A stretch of DNA of 64,000 bases. It comes from Canibacter oris. GTDB lineage: Bacteria > Actinomycetota > Actinomycetes > Actinomycetales > Microbacteriaceae. The notes under the pieces are model-generated. The model was not told the origin of the DNA. It ran no database searches and saw only the letters and a program-made list of their open reading frames with translations. Made by a program: the position numbers and the translations under genes. This document shows positions 37,890 to 48,295 of the stretch, piece by piece. Position 1 is the first letter of the stretch; the number at the start of each line of letters is the position of its first letter. The DNA is taken from NCBI RefSeq assembly GCF_014197205.1, contig NZ_JACIFD010000007.1, forward strand, positions 47,290-111,289. The letters are read 5' to 3'.

Positions 37890-39439
37890 TATGCTTTGGG
37901 ACGCAGACCGATTGTGGGCAACCCGAGATTGACCGCGCCTGCTTGGCCCGGGGTTGGTGCGCCGCAGCTTTCTGCTTGGCTGCGATCCCAGGCGTCGCCC
38001 GCGCTGGTGCGGCGCATTTGGTAAGCAGCGTGACTGTCTGCAATGAGGAAGTATGGCGCGGCGGCGGTGACGGTGGTGGTGACGATGTCTCCGGGCCGCG
38101 GCACAGCAGCGCCCTGCGGCACGCTAAAGTGGACGAGGCGCCCGTCGCGTGCGCGGCCACTCAAGCGTGCGGTGTCGCTTTTAACTGAACTGCCCTTTGC
38201 AGCCTGCGGCGCACTAACGAGCAGTTCTACCCGGTTACCGATTTGCTGCTGATTTTCTTCCAGGCAGATTTGATCTTGCAGCGCGACTAGCCGCTCGTAA
38301 CGCTCCTGCACGATCTCTTTCGGTACTTGATTGGGCATGCTGGCTGCCGGCGTGCCCGGACGGATGGAGTATTGGAAGGTGAATGCGTTTTGGAAGCGTG
38401 CTTGCCGCACGACTTCCATGGTTGCCTCAAAGTCTGCTTCTGTTTCTCCTGGGAAACCCACGATAATATCGGTGGTGATTGCGGCATCGGGAATTGCCTG
38501 CCGCACCTTATCCAGGATTTGCAGATATTTCTTGCTGCGGTAGCTGCGGCGCATCCCTCGCAGAATCGTGTCTGAGCCTGATTGCAGCGGCATATGCAGC
38601 TGCGGCATCACGTTCTGAGTTTCAGCCATTGCAGCAATCACATCGTCGGTAAACGCTGCCGGATGTGGGCTGGTAAAGCGGACACGCTCCAGGCCCGGGA
38701 TAGTGCCCATGGTACGCAGCAGTTTGCTGAATGCTTGCCGGTCTCCGAAGGAAACACCGTAGCTATTAACGTTTTGGCCGAGCAGCGTGATTTCTACTGC
38801 GCCGGCGTCTACAAGTGCCTGTACCTCTGCGAGCACGTCACCTGGCCGGCGGTCGTTTTCTTTGCCGCGTAGGCTGGGTACGATGCAGAAGGTGCAGGTG
38901 TTGTTGCAGCCAACTGAGATTGAAACCCAGCCGCTAGCAGCACTGTCACGCTTGGTGGGCAGCGTTGAAGGGAAAATTTCAAGTGACTCTAGAATTTCTA
39001 TTTCGGCGCTCTGATTGTGCCGGGCGCGCTCCAACAGCACCGGCAGCGAACCCATGTTATGGGTGCCGAAAACGACATCAACCCAGGGTGCTTTTTCAAG
39101 AATCACACCCTGGTCTTTCTGCGCTAAACAGCCGCCAACCGCGATCTGCATCCCGGGTTGTTTGCGTTTCACACTAGCCAGGTAGCCGAGGTTACCGTAG
39201 AGCTTATTGTCTGCATTTTCACGAACAGCGCAGGTGTTAATAACAACAACGTCTGCCTTCTCACTGGCAGCTTTTTTGACGTACCCGGCTGCTTCTAGCG
39301 CCCCTGAAAGGCGCTCAGAATCATGCACGTTCATCTGGCAGCCGAAGGTGATTACCTCGTAGCTTCGGGCGCTGCCGTCAGCATTACGTGCGGCTGGCGA
39401 TGTTTTGATCTCCAATTTGTCGAGCAGTGTGTCACGCAT
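37889..39439 (-). CDS. miaB: tRNA-2-methylthio-N6-dimethylallyladenosine synthase
   Basis: Radical-SAM methylthiotransferase acting on the MiaA product. 516 residues: N-terminal UPF0004 domain ([36 protein letters not shown]), radical-[11 protein letters not shown], and a C-terminal TRAM domain before a proline-rich end. The window order is miaB then miaA, as in other actinobacteria. Confidence 0.96.
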   Translation of the reverse strand: MRDTLLDKLEIKTSPAARNADGSARSYEVITFGCQMNVHDSERLSGALEAAGYVKKAASEKADVVVINTCAVRENADNKLYGNLGYLASVKRKQPGMQIAVGGCLAQKDQGVILEKAPWVDVVFGTHNMGSLPVLLERARHNQSAEIEILESLEIFPSTLPTKRDSAASGWVSISVGCNNTCTFCIVPSLRGKENDRRPGDVLAEVQALVDAGAVEITLLGQNVNSYGVSFGDRQAFSKLLRTMGTIPGLERVRFTSPHPAAFTDDVIAAMAETQNVMPQLHMPLQSGSDTILRGMRRSYRSKKYLQILDKVRQAIPDAAITTDIIVGFPGETEADFEATMEVVRQARFQNAFTFQYSIRPGTPAASMPNQVPKEIVQERYERLVALQDQICLEENQQQIGNRVELLVSAPQAAKGSSVKSDTARLSGRARDGRLVHFSVPQGAAVPRPGDIVTTTVTAAAPYFLIADSHAAYQMRRTSAGDAWDRSQAESCGAPTPGQAGAVNLGLPTIGLRPKA

Positions 39440-39456
39440 AGTATTTATTCTACTGC

Positions 39457-40425
39457 TCAGCTGAAATAAACACTTTTACCGCCGATGCCGGCTGCTGCTA
39501 AAGCCGCCTCGGCCGCAGCTGCGGCTTCATATCCGCCCCAGCCGCGACGCGCGAGATAGCTCAGCAGTCGACGTTTGGCAACACTGTAGTCAAGCCCTTG
39601 CAATTGCAGCGCGCGCGATTCGGCAGCCGCAATCAGCAAAGCTGCCTGCTCCTGCTCGTCAAGCGCAGCTAGTGCGCTATCTATAACTGCGCTGCCAAGT
39701 TTACGCTGCATTAGTTTACGGCGCACCGCGTGCCGACTATTGCCTTTAGCCGCCCCGAGTTTTTCAACCAGGCTTTCTGCCAGCGCCGCATCATCAAGAT
39801 AGCTAGCTGCGGTGAACTCAGCAATTACCGTCTCTACTATCTCTGCTGCAACCTCGTTGCGACGCAACAGCGCGGCAAGCTCAGCTGATGACAGCTGTTT
39901 GCGGGCAAGCTGTCTAGTTGCCATATCACGAGCCGCTTGCAGCGCCTTGTCAGTCGCCAGTAGATCAGCTGCATTATCTGCGGTGACTGCCTGCAGCGCG
40001 CGCTGAGCGTGTTTGCGGCTAGCAGGTGCAGCTACCGCACTGTTAGCGGGCGCCACATCCGACACCGCTGCCGATGTTTTGTGCTGCATCCGCTCGGAAG
40101 CAGGCTGCGCAGACGCCCGATTCGAAGCCGGCGCAGCAGAAATCATGCGGCGTAACACAGCGAGGCGCTGTTGTTTCTCACTTTCAGCAGCGACTGATTC
40201 GACAACATGGGCAGCCTCGGTTGATGAGGCAGATTTTTGCGGGGCAGCAGCAGGGGCAGCCTCGCTATTTTGCCGCGCAGTGCTTGCAACCTCAGCAGTT
40301 GTGCCGGTATCTGAAACAGCAGCGCCATGTGATAAAGCAGCTCTGCGACGCAGCCAACCATTCAGGCTGATTGCGCCGCTGTCGCTGTCTGAGCCAGCAG
40401 TCTCTTCAGTAAAGCGCACCACCAT
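39457..40425 (-). CDS. recX: recombination regulator RecX with long N-terminal extension
   Basis: Negative modulator of RecA filaments. The RecX repeats occupy about residues 160-315 ([55 protein letters not shown]). Residues 1 to about 150 are Ala/Ser-rich with scattered charges and no clear fold, making the protein 322 residues against a usual 150-220. The ATG overlaps the recA stop (TAATG), which supports this start. Confidence 0.9.
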   Translation of the reverse strand: MVVRFTEETAGSDSDSGAISLNGWLRRRAALSHGAAVSDTGTTAEVASTARQNSEAAPAAAPQKSASSTEAAHVVESVAAESEKQQRLAVLRRMISAAPASNRASAQPASERMQHKTSAAVSDVAPANSAVAAPASRKHAQRALQAVTADNAADLLATDKALQAARDMATRQLARKQLSSAELAALLRRNEVAAEIVETVIAEFTAASYLDDAALAESLVEKLGAAKGNSRHAVRRKLMQRKLGSAVIDSALAALDEQEQAALLIAAAESRALQLQGLDYSVAKRRLLSYLARRGWGGYEAAAAAEAALAAAGIGGKSVYFS

Positions 40426-41477
40426 TACGCAGCTACTTTATTAGCTTCTGTGCAAGGTTCTGCAACAGCAGCGTTAGGGTCAGTTTTAACACCTAACGCA
40501 ATCATAATTTTGTCTTCTATTTCTTTCGCGATGTCTTTGTTTTCGCTTAGGAAACGTCGTGCCTTTTCAAGGCCCTGCCCCAGCTGATCACCCTCATAGG
40601 TGTACCAAGCTCCGCTCTTTTTAATCACCTTGTTTTCAACACCAAGCTCAATCAAAGAACCCTCATGCGAAATGCCCTGGCCGAATAAAATATCGAATTC
40701 TACCTGCTTGAAAGGAGGCGCCATCTTGTTTTTTACAACCTTAACCTTGGTGCGGTTACCAACTGTGTTTTCACCATCTTTAAGAGCCCCGATACGACGA
40801 ATATCAAGACGCACAGAAGCGTAGAATTTCAGTGCTTTACCGCCCGCGGTGGTTTCTGGACTGCCAAAGAAAACACCCACTTTTTCGCGCAGCTGGTTAA
40901 TAAAAATTGCGGTGGTTTTGGTGTTGTTTAGACCACCAGTAATTTTACGCAGCGCCTGCGACATCAAACGTGCTTGCAGGCCTACGTGAGAATCACCCAT
41001 CTCACCTTTAATTTCCGCCTCGGGCACCAGCGCAGCAACAGAGTCAATTACAATCAAATCAACTGACTGCGAGCGAATGAGCAGGTCAGCAATTTCCAGC
41101 GCTTGCTCACCAGTGTCAGGTTGCGACACCAGCAGCTCGTCAATGTTTACGCCCAGTTTCTTAGCGTATACCGGATCTAGCGCGTGCTCCGCGTCAATAA
41201 AAGCTGCAATGCCACCGGCTGCCTGCACATTAGCGATTGCGTGCAGCGTCAGAGTGGTTTTACCTGAAGACTCCGGGCCATAAATCTCTACAATACGCCC
41301 GCGCGGCAGCCCACCAATACCAAGCGCTGCATCAAGTGCGATTGAGCCAGTAGGAATAGCATCAACATCCTGATGCTGAATCTGGCCCATTTTCATAATG
41401 GCGCCCTTGCCGTACTCTTTGTCAATTGCCGCTAATGCGGTTTCCAAAGAGTTGATTTTTGACTTGTCAATAGCCAT
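40425..41477 (-). CDS. recA: RecA recombinase
   Basis: 350-residue DNA recombinase and SOS co-protease. Walker [14 protein letters not shown]-like [15 protein letters not shown], and L2 region around [20 protein letters not shown]. Full length without intein. Start [20 protein letters not shown]. Followed by recX. A degenerate SOS-like site and a TTGTCA -35-like element lie about 170-200 bases upstream. Confidence 0.98.
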   Translation of the reverse strand: MAIDKSKINSLETALAAIDKEYGKGAIMKMGQIQHQDVDAIPTGSIALDAALGIGGLPRGRIVEIYGPESSGKTTLTLHAIANVQAAGGIAAFIDAEHALDPVYAKKLGVNIDELLVSQPDTGEQALEIADLLIRSQSVDLIVIDSVAALVPEAEIKGEMGDSHVGLQARLMSQALRKITGGLNNTKTTAIFINQLREKVGVFFGSPETTAGGKALKFYASVRLDIRRIGALKDGENTVGNRTKVKVVKNKMAPPFKQVEFDILFGQGISHEGSLIELGVENKVIKKSGAWYTYEGDQLGQGLEKARRFLSENKDIAKEIEDKIMIALGVKTDPNAAVAEPCTEANKVAA

Positions 41478-41625
41478 TTTGCTCTCCTACAAATGATCGG
41501 TGCGCACTGCGCAAAGGTTGCCGCCTGCAGTCTGTCGTTACGTTTCCGCCGACAAGGCATGAACGGATATAAACACCTTAAAACGCAGCTATGACAACTT
41601 TGCTTTGAGGCTACAGGCTGTGCAT

Positions 41626-41681
41626 AAGTATGCTATATCTCGCTCTGTGACAACAATATCGATAATCGAACAGAGATACGA
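41626..41681 (-). promoter_or_regulatory. recA promoter region with partial SOS box
   Basis: On the minus strand TTGTCA (complement of 41648-41653) is followed after 16 bases by ATACTT. Upstream, TCGTAT-CTCT-GTTCGA (complement of 41666-41681) has one perfect half of the actinobacterial LexA site TCGAAC-N4-GTTCGA and one poor half. The leader to recA would be about 145 bases. Confidence 0.45.
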
Positions 41682-41721
41682 TATTAATTCGCGTGTCGCA
41701 ATAATTTCCGAATAGCAACAC

Positions 41722-41943
41722 CTAGCGTTTCGGATCTAACAAACCCCGGCCGTGGCGGCGAGCCTCGGGAACCTGAAACTCCTCACAGATAGCCTCCCAC
41801 ACAACCCGCGGCTCAGTGCCAGCAGCAAGTGCATCACTGCCAGTTTTCTGCAACTGCGGGAGCCAATGATCTCGCAGCAGCACTCCGGCATATGCCACGC
41901 CAAACTCTTCTGCTAGAGCGCGGCGCAACTCACTTTGTTTCAC
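41722..41943 (-). CDS. DUF3046 protein
   Basis: 73-residue protein of the DUF3046 family, found next to recA across actinobacteria ([20 protein letters not shown], then [19 protein letters not shown]). Biochemical role unknown. It overlaps clgR by 4 bases and is 244 bases from recA. Confidence 0.85.
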   Translation of the reverse strand: MKQSELRRALAEEFGVAYAGVLLRDHWLPQLQKTGSDALAAGTEPRVVWEAICEEFQVPEARRHGRGLLDPKR

Positions 41944-42242
41944 AACTCAACCAGTTCGCTACCGTAGCGATCAACCAGGTCCGCAGGAACACTGTCAGGA
42001 ATAATGCCCTCTGTTGCTGCCATCTTAAAACCTACATCTAGAATGATTTGCGACAGTGGCACGTCAAGGGCCGCCGCAACAGCAGCCAAGACTTCACTCG
42101 AAGCCTCTTTTTTACCGCGCTCAACCTCAGAGAGATATCCCTTTGAAACACGAGCCGGTTTTGCAACCTCGTGCAGGGTGAGGTTACGCTCTGCGCGATA
42201 CTCACGCAAAACCCCGCCGATGTAGCGACGCAAAAGCACCAT
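41940..42242 (-). CDS. clgR: ClgR-type XRE transcriptional regulator
   Basis: 100-residue helix-turn-helix activator of clp protease and related stress genes in actinobacteria. HTH segment [20 protein letters not shown] followed by [20 protein letters not shown] is diagnostic. GGAGGTT precedes the ATG. Its place between cinA and recA is the usual one. Confidence 0.9.
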   Translation of the reverse strand: MVLLRRYIGGVLREYRAERNLTLHEVAKPARVSKGYLSEVERGKKEASSEVLAAVAAALDVPLSQIILDVGFKMAATEGIIPDSVPADLVDRYGSELVEL

Positions 42243-42349
42243 AACCTCCCCTTTCAGAAAAGCGCCAATGTAAACGAGACTAGAAACTTTAGTTAACTCG
42301 ACTCAGGTTTAAATTTATTGTAGTACGAAAGTCTGAAAAACTGCTGCTA

Positions 42350-42898
42350 TCACACCGTGATTTCGCAATCGTGTTGCAGCTGCTGCAAAAGTAACTCTAG
42401 CGCCGCACCAACCGCGCTGAGCCGCACAGCCTCCCGGTCACCACGCACCTGATGCTCAGTAACCGCGATCGCGTCACTCGCAGTTACTGCATCTGCGGCA
42501 TTAAGCGCACCCGCAGCGACATAAAACAAACCCACAGGTTTACCAGTCTGCGGGTCAGGATCCGGCCCGGCAACCCCGGTTGTAGCCACCCCATGAGTCA
42601 CTTTAACGCCTAGAGCGGCACCCAAACCACACACCATCTGCGCCGCAACAAGCTGATCGACCGGCCCCGTCGCTGCTAAACGCCGCGCATCAACTTCCAG
42701 CACACGCTGCTTCACCGCCGTATCATAGGCTACAACTGCGCCAACAAACACCGCGGATGCACCTGGCACCTGCACCAGGGTTGCAGCCAGCAGCCCGCCG
42801 GTCAGTGACTCCGCAACCGCGATTTTTGCATTACGAGCAATAGCCGCGGCAATCACCCGCTGCGCCAACTCAAAATTTTTTGCGGCCAGCTTTTCCAT
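42350..42898 (-). CDS. CinA C-terminal-type nicotinamide-nucleotide amidohydrolase
   Basis: 182-residue stand-alone CinA_C domain (PncC-like), which deamidates NMN in characterised members. VAESLTGGLLAATLVQVPGA and TTGVAGPDPDPQTGKPVGLF are the family motifs. Located between pgsA and clgR as in other actinobacteria. Confidence 0.88.
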   Translation of the reverse strand: MEKLAAKNFELAQRVIAAAIARNAKIAVAESLTGGLLAATLVQVPGASAVFVGAVVAYDTAVKQRVLEVDARRLAATGPVDQLVAAQMVCGLGAALGVKVTHGVATTGVAGPDPDPQTGKPVGLFYVAAGALNAADAVTASDAIAVTEHQVRGDREAVRLSAVGAALELLLQQLQHDCEITV

Positions 42899-43002
42899 AC
42901 TTTAACATTACTCGGTTGCGGCAGCCTAACCACAAAGCACGATAACAGAACCGCCACAAGCAGGCTCAAAATAAATCGCAAAACCGCTAAAAGCAACTGC
43001 TG

Positions 43003-43569
43003 TTAACGCGGCAAGCGACGCAGCGACAGCAGATAGTCAATGCCACTGACAATCGTTAAGATTACCGCAGCAGACATCGTAATCACGTTGATCCACCAAC
43101 CAAAAGCACCTGTAAACACCTGATGCGGCAAAACCGCGAGCGGAATCGCAATCGACTGCATCACGGTTTTCAGCTTGCCAAGCCACGCCGCGGCAAGCAC
43201 CACATTGGAGCTCGCAGCAATCAGGCGATGCACCGTGATACCAATCTCTCGCACCAGAACAACAGCGCACACCCACCACGGCAGTTCACCGAGCACCGCC
43301 AAAACTATCAGAGCACCGCCCGTTAAGAACTTGTCTGCGATTGGATCCAGCAGCTTACCAAGATCAGTCACCAACCCGCGCGAACGCGCCCAATAACCGT
43401 CGAGCGAGTCGCTCGCCATAAACAGCACAAAAAGCACCGCACCCCAGATCCTGAGCGGCCCCTGTTGCCCCTGATCAGCCAAAATCAGCCACAAAACCAG
43501 CGGCGTCGCCACAATCCGCGATGCGGTAATAATGTTCGGCCCGTTAAGGTTAGACACACGCTGCACCAT
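43003..43569 (-). CDS. pgsA: CDP-diacylglycerol-glycerol-3-phosphate phosphatidyltransferase
   Basis: Membrane enzyme making phosphatidylglycerol phosphate. 188 residues with the CDP-alcohol phosphotransferase signature: ASDSLDGYWARSRGLVTDLG then LLDPIADKF, i.e. D-x2-DG-x2-AR-x8-G-x3-D-x3-D. ATG 43569 is chosen, 1 base after the ftsK stop with GAAAGG upstream; the ATG pair at 43587/43584 lies within ftsK. Confidence 0.92.
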   Translation of the reverse strand: MVQRVSNLNGPNIITASRIVATPLVLWLILADQGQQGPLRIWGAVLFVLFMASDSLDGYWARSRGLVTDLGKLLDPIADKFLTGGALIVLAVLGELPWWVCAVVLVREIGITVHRLIAASSNVVLAAAWLGKLKTVMQSIAIPLAVLPHQVFTGAFGWWINVITMSAAVILTIVSGIDYLLSLRRLPR

Positions 43570-43570
43570 T

Positions 43571-46570
43571 TTAGAACCTTTCATCACGCCCGGTCAGCTC
43601 CCAGGCGTCCTCGCTCGGAGCTTCTACCTCCGGCAAGTGTGAAGCATCGTTTTGCAGTGGATCCGGGTACGCCTCAGCTGCCGGTGCGGCCGGTGCCGGG
43701 GTGGGCGGATCCTCCCCCCGCAGCATCGCCAGAATCTCCGGCAGCTGCTCCGGGGTCACCAACACGTCACGCGCCTTCGAGCCTTCAGAAGGGCCGACAA
43801 TCTCGCGGCTCTCCATAAGGTCCATGAGGCGTCCTGCCTTCGCGAAGCCAACCCGCAGTTTGCGCTGCAGCATAGAGGTCGAACCAAACTGACTGTTTAC
43901 CACCAGCTCCACCGCCGCGAGCAGCACCTCAAGATCGTCGCCGATATCAGCGTCAACCTCGCGTTTTTGCTGCACCTGCTCGACATCTTTACGGTACTCC
44001 GGTTTCGCCTGTGCCTTCACATGCTCCACCACTTTACGGATTTCACTCTCAGTCACCCACGCACCCTGCACCCGCAGCGGGTGCCCAGCACCCATCGGCA
44101 AGAACAGCCCGTCGCCCTGACCAATCAGCTTTTCGGCGCCGGTCTGATCCAAAATCACACGCGAATCAGTTGCAGAAGCCACCGCGAACGCTAAACGGCT
44201 CGGCACGTTTGCTTTAATCAGACCCGTCACCACGTCAACCGATGGTCGCTGTGTTGCGAGTACCAGGTGAATGCCGGCGGCACGCGCTAACTGGGTGATA
44301 CGCACGATTGAGTCTTCGACGTCACGTGGCGCCACCAGCATCAGGTCAGCCAACTCATCAACCACGCACAACAGGTAAGGGTACGGCCGGAGTTTGCGCT
44401 CACTGCCAGGTGGTAGCTGCAGAGTGCCGTCTTTGACCGCCTGGTTAAAGTCGTCAATGTGCCGGAAGCCGAAGCTTTGCAGATCGTCATAGCGCATGTC
44501 CATCTCTTTCACGACCCACTGCAACGCCTCGGCAGCTTTCTTCGGGTTGGTGATGATTGGCGTGATCAAATGCGGCACACCCTGGTAGTTGGTGAGCTCC
44601 ACGCGCTTCGGATCAACCAACACCATCCGCACTTCTTGCGGAGTGGATCGCATCAACAGGCTGACAATCATGGAGTTGATGAAGCTAGACTTACCGCTGC
44701 CGGTCGAACCAGCCACCAGCAGGTGCGGCATTTTTGCGAGGTTGGCAACCACAAATCCGCCCTCAACGTCTTTACCAACACCGATGGTCAAAGGATGCTT
44801 CGAGTTTTGGGCTTTGCTGGAGCGCAGCACATCACCCAGCACCACGTTCTCGCGGTCTTTATTTGGAATTTCAATACCAATTGCTTTTTTGCCGGGGATC
44901 GGCGATAGAATGTTCACCGCATTAGAGGCCACAGCGTAGGCGATGTTTTTGCTCAACGCAGTAACCCGCTCTACCTTCACGCCGGGGCCAACCTCAACCT
45001 CGTACTGGGTTACCGTAGGGCCGCGGCTGAAGCCAACCACTCGCGCAGACACTTTAAACTGTTGGAACACCTCGTTAATCGCGGCAATAATCTCGTCGTT
45101 GGCGCTGGTGTGCGCTTTCGCCGCCACACCGCGTTCAAGAGTTTCCTGCGCTGGTAGCTGATATTGAATGGCTGGCGTCTCTGGCCGTGGTGGGTTGACC
45201 TGGAAAGGTTTTTCGGAGCCGGCAGCTGCCATACCGACAGCGGTGCCTACGCCTGCCACCGCGGGATGAGAACTGGTCTGCTGCAGGGCGCGCTCCGCCG
45301 CTTCAAGTTCAGCCAAAACCTCTGCGGTGTGTGCTTGCACCGCGGGAGCTTGTGCAGCACCAGAGAAATCTGTTACTGTATGCCCCATGCTCGCTGCGGA
45401 ATCGGGGCGCTCCGCCGGGGTAGCGTAACCGGCAGCATCGGGCCCCGCATGATACTGCTCGCTGGTGTGATCCACCGTAGCAAAATCGGCGGTCGCAAGC
45501 GGCGTGTCAAACGGCACCTCACCTGCGTGACCAGACTCAGGATGCCCTCCGTCTAGCAGGTCGGCAATCGCGCCGTTTACGGCAGACGGATGCGACTCTG
45601 ATGTCTGCTGCTTCGCGCCTTGGCGCCACCACGGCAGCTGATCGGTTGGAATTTTGCCACTGTCTGCCTGCAACTGCGCCGCATCAAACAACACTGTGCC
45701 GCGCTTTTTCTTCTTACGGCGACCAAAGAGTTTAGTGGTTTCTGTCGCAATTTGCGGCGTTGGATCTTCATAAAACTGACTGGTGTGCGACGGCATAAAA
45801 CCACCGGTGTCTGCTGCGTCGTCGGCTGCGGTAGCCGCGGCTGCGGTTTCAGGTTTTTCGGCACGCGGTGACTCTCCGAAGAGCCAAGCGAAAAAGCCCG
45901 TGATGCGCGCACCAATGCGATGCGGCGGAGTTTTGGTGATAATCAAAAGTGCGAGCAGCGCCAGGAACGCCAAAACAGGAACTGCAAACCAAACGTGCAG
46001 CAGCGCCAACGGTTCGCCTAGCGCCCAACCGAACAGACCACCGGCGGTTGCCAAAGCAGGCATCCCCTGCTGCGGCGCGGGGCGACCAGACAGAGCATGA
46101 AAAATTCCGCTGCTGCTGCCGACCAACAGCGTTAAACCAATCGCGATCCGACGGTTATCGTGCACCCCGGTCGGGTTATTAAAAAGCCACAGCGCAAAAA
46201 GCAGCAAAATAGCCGGTAGCGCGAAAGCAAGCTGGCCAAAAAGACCACCGAAAGTCCAGGCGCTGATGTTATTAGCCCACTCAGCGGTAACCGCAAACCA
46301 CTCGATTAGCACCCCACACAGGCCGAGCATGAATAGCGTGAAAGGCAGCGCATCACGGCGCTGCTCCGGCGCGATAGGCTCCACTCGAAAGACCCGCGCG
46401 GCAGCCCCAACCCCGTGTGCCATCGCGAGGTAGCTCTTGGCTAGGACACCCACGGTGTTTTCCTGCGCCGGTATGGTTTCAGGCAACACCTTAGTGTTGG
46501 TGCGCTTAACAGCGCCGGCAGTGCCGGTGCTGCGCCCGGAGCGCGCATTTTTACGAGTAGACGGAGACAT
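43571..46570 (-). CDS. ftsK: DNA translocase FtsK
   Basis: 999-residue septal DNA pump. Four N-terminal membrane spans (about residues 70-215), a long low-complexity linker, then the RecA-like motor with [20 protein letters not shown] and [11 protein letters not shown], and a C-terminal winged-helix gamma domain ([19 protein letters not shown]) that reads KOPS sites. Followed immediately by pgsA. Confidence 0.96.
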   Translation of the reverse strand: MSPSTRKNARSGRSTGTAGAVKRTNTKVLPETIPAQENTVGVLAKSYLAMAHGVGAAARVFRVEPIAPEQRRDALPFTLFMLGLCGVLIEWFAVTAEWANNISAWTFGGLFGQLAFALPAILLLFALWLFNNPTGVHDNRRIAIGLTLLVGSSSGIFHALSGRPAPQQGMPALATAGGLFGWALGEPLALLHVWFAVPVLAFLALLALLIITKTPPHRIGARITGFFAWLFGESPRAEKPETAAAATAADDAADTGGFMPSHTSQFYEDPTPQIATETTKLFGRRKKKKRGTVLFDAAQLQADSGKIPTDQLPWWRQGAKQQTSESHPSAVNGAIADLLDGGHPESGHAGEVPFDTPLATADFATVDHTSEQYHAGPDAAGYATPAERPDSAASMGHTVTDFSGAAQAPAVQAHTAEVLAELEAAERALQQTSSHPAVAGVGTAVGMAAAGSEKPFQVNPPRPETPAIQYQLPAQETLERGVAAKAHTSANDEIIAAINEVFQQFKVSARVVGFSRGPTVTQYEVEVGPGVKVERVTALSKNIAYAVASNAVNILSPIPGKKAIGIEIPNKDRENVVLGDVLRSSKAQNSKHPLTIGVGKDVEGGFVVANLAKMPHLLVAGSTGSGKSSFINSMIVSLLMRSTPQEVRMVLVDPKRVELTNYQGVPHLITPIITNPKKAAEALQWVVKEMDMRYDDLQSFGFRHIDDFNQAVKDGTLQLPPGSERKLRPYPYLLCVVDELADLMLVAPRDVEDSIVRITQLARAAGIHLVLATQRPSVDVVTGLIKANVPSRLAFAVASATDSRVILDQTGAEKLIGQGDGLFLPMGAGHPLRVQGAWVTESEIRKVVEHVKAQAKPEYRKDVEQVQQKREVDADIGDDLEVLLAAVELVVNSQFGSTSMLQRKLRVGFAKAGRLMDLMESREIVGPSEGSKARDVLVTPEQLPEILAMLRGEDPPTPAPAAPAAEAYPDPLQNDASHLPEVEAPSEDAWELTGRDERF

Positions 46571-46586
46571 AATATATAAGCCTAAA

Positions 46587-46612
46587 ATATCAAGGGCACA
46601 ACACCCTGATAT
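46587..46612 (-). terminator. hairpin between murJ and ftsK
   Basis: Arms ATATCA-GGG / CCC-TGATAT with one bulged A and a 7-nt loop; a second small GGGC/GCCC hairpin lies at 46613-46627. They sit in the 115-base gap after murJ, followed by AT-rich DNA, and probably attenuate readthrough into ftsK. Confidence 0.5.
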
Positions 46613-46685
46613 GGGCTCGGCGTGCCCGTAAAGTTACACCTTAGTTTACTAACTGTCGCTTTCAGCGGACGGTATGTGCTGCTGT

Positions 46686-48290
46686 TTATCTGCCGAGCCG
46701 GCGGCGCACCAGCGCAGCGACGCTCTGCATCTCTGGAGTCTTCAGCGCAAACAGTAACGCCGCATAGAGCCCAAGCATCACAATGCCGAGCACCGCAGCC
46801 GAGAGCAGTGCCAGCCACAGCGGCAGCTCACTGTTGTATTGCCACAGTAAAGCGGTGCTGAAATAACCAACCGCCGCTGTGATCACACCCGCTACCGCAA
46901 ACTTCAGCAGGCTTGGCAGCAGCGAGCCGCCACGCAAGACCCCGCTGCGCTTTTGCAGCACCACCACTGCAAGCAGCAGTTGCACTGCCGTGCCCAGCCC
47001 CTGAATCAGCACCACTGCAAAACTGCGAGTGCCGTCTGGCATCACAATAGTCGCGATTGACAGTGGCACCACAATAAAGAACTGGATCAGAGTCAGGAAA
47101 AACACCGTGCGGGTATCGTTTTGAGCATAGAAACCACGCTGCACCACAAACAGCAGACTGTGCGAAATCATCGCAAAAATGTAGAACTGCAGCAACAGCG
47201 CAAAAAGCTGCACACGGTCAGCATCAGCGCTGATCTGAATAATGCGGCTCAGCTGCGGCGCCAGTGCAAAGAATGCGGCTGCAAAAAAAACCAGAATCAG
47301 CGCAGACTGCTTCAGTGAGGCCACAAAATCGCGCGCGAAAGAGCCCTGATCAGAGTTCGCAATTGCCTCCGAGAACCTCGTAAAATAGGCGGTTGCGATG
47401 GAGTACACGAAAACCGAGTGGGGCAACACCATAATCAGCCAGCCGTTGTTAACCGCACTAATTGAAAGACTGTCACCACTGTCCACCGCAATCACGTTGC
47501 CGGTAATAAAGGTGATGATGTTCAGCACGAAGAACATCGCCAGTGTCCAGGCAGAGAGCCGTGCTGCTGCACCCAAACCGACACCACGCCATTTAAAATC
47601 AGGGCGATAGTGAATCCCTGCTTTACGCCAGTAATAAAACAGAATCAGCGCCTGGGTGGCGATTCCGAGCGTCGCGCTGCCGCCGAGCACCGCGATAGCA
47701 ACCGCGTTCCAGTCATGCACCCCGCGTTCACCGTTGGGATCAGCTCCGTACAGCATAATAAAAATCATGATGCCGGCGATTGCAATCACGTTGTTAATAA
47801 CCGGTGCCCAAGTGTAGGGGCCAAATACGCTCCGGGCGTTGAGTACCTCACCCATCACCGTATAGATACCGTAAAACAAAAGCTGCGGCAAACACCAGTA
47901 GGCAAAAGCAGTTGCGAGCTGCAACTGCGGCTCATCCCACTCCAGCGCGTGTAATTTGACGAGCAGCGGTGCAGCAAGCAGAGTGCATGCTGTAAGCGCG
48001 GCGGCAGCAGTGATCACGAGTGTCAGCAGCTTATTAATATATGCGGATCCGCCATCCTGACTCTTGGTAGCCTGCACAATTTGCGGCACCAAAACAGAGT
48101 TCAGCATGCCGCCCATCAGCATCACAAACAGCGTGTTTGGCAGGATTGCACCAACCGCAAAGGCATCCGCTGAAACAGAAGCAGTTTGTCCAATAGCGTA
48201 CGCCAGCACAATCACTTTCACAAACCCGAGAATCCGGCTTGTTAAAGTGCCAACAGCCATAACCGTGGTGGCCCGCCCCAGCGATGCCAT
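46686..48290 (-). CDS. murJ: lipid II flippase MurJ-like protein
   Basis: 534-residue MATE/MVF-fold membrane protein with about 14 spans; RATTVMAVGTLTSRILGFVK and AVGAILPNTLFVMLMGGMLN match MurJ. It moves lipid II across the membrane for peptidoglycan synthesis. No C-terminal kinase-like extension as in mycobacteria. It starts 6 bases after RNase J. Actinobacterial murJ usually lies near trxB/parB at the origin, so this location is unusual. Confidence 0.9.
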   Translation of the reverse strand: MASLGRATTVMAVGTLTSRILGFVKVIVLAYAIGQTASVSADAFAVGAILPNTLFVMLMGGMLNSVLVPQIVQATKSQDGGSAYINKLLTLVITAAAALTACTLLAAPLLVKLHALEWDEPQLQLATAFAYWCLPQLLFYGIYTVMGEVLNARSVFGPYTWAPVINNVIAIAGIMIFIMLYGADPNGERGVHDWNAVAIAVLGGSATLGIATQALILFYYWRKAGIHYRPDFKWRGVGLGAAARLSAWTLAMFFVLNIITFITGNVIAVDSGDSLSISAVNNGWLIMVLPHSVFVYSIATAYFTRFSEAIANSDQGSFARDFVASLKQSALILVFFAAAFFALAPQLSRIIQISADADRVQLFALLLQFYIFAMISHSLLFVVQRGFYAQNDTRTVFFLTLIQFFIVVPLSIATIVMPDGTRSFAVVLIQGLGTAVQLLLAVVVLQKRSGVLRGGSLLPSLLKFAVAGVITAAVGYFSTALLWQYNSELPLWLALLSAAVLGIVMLGLYAALLFALKTPEMQSVAALVRRRLGR

Positions 48291-48295
48291 CCGGA

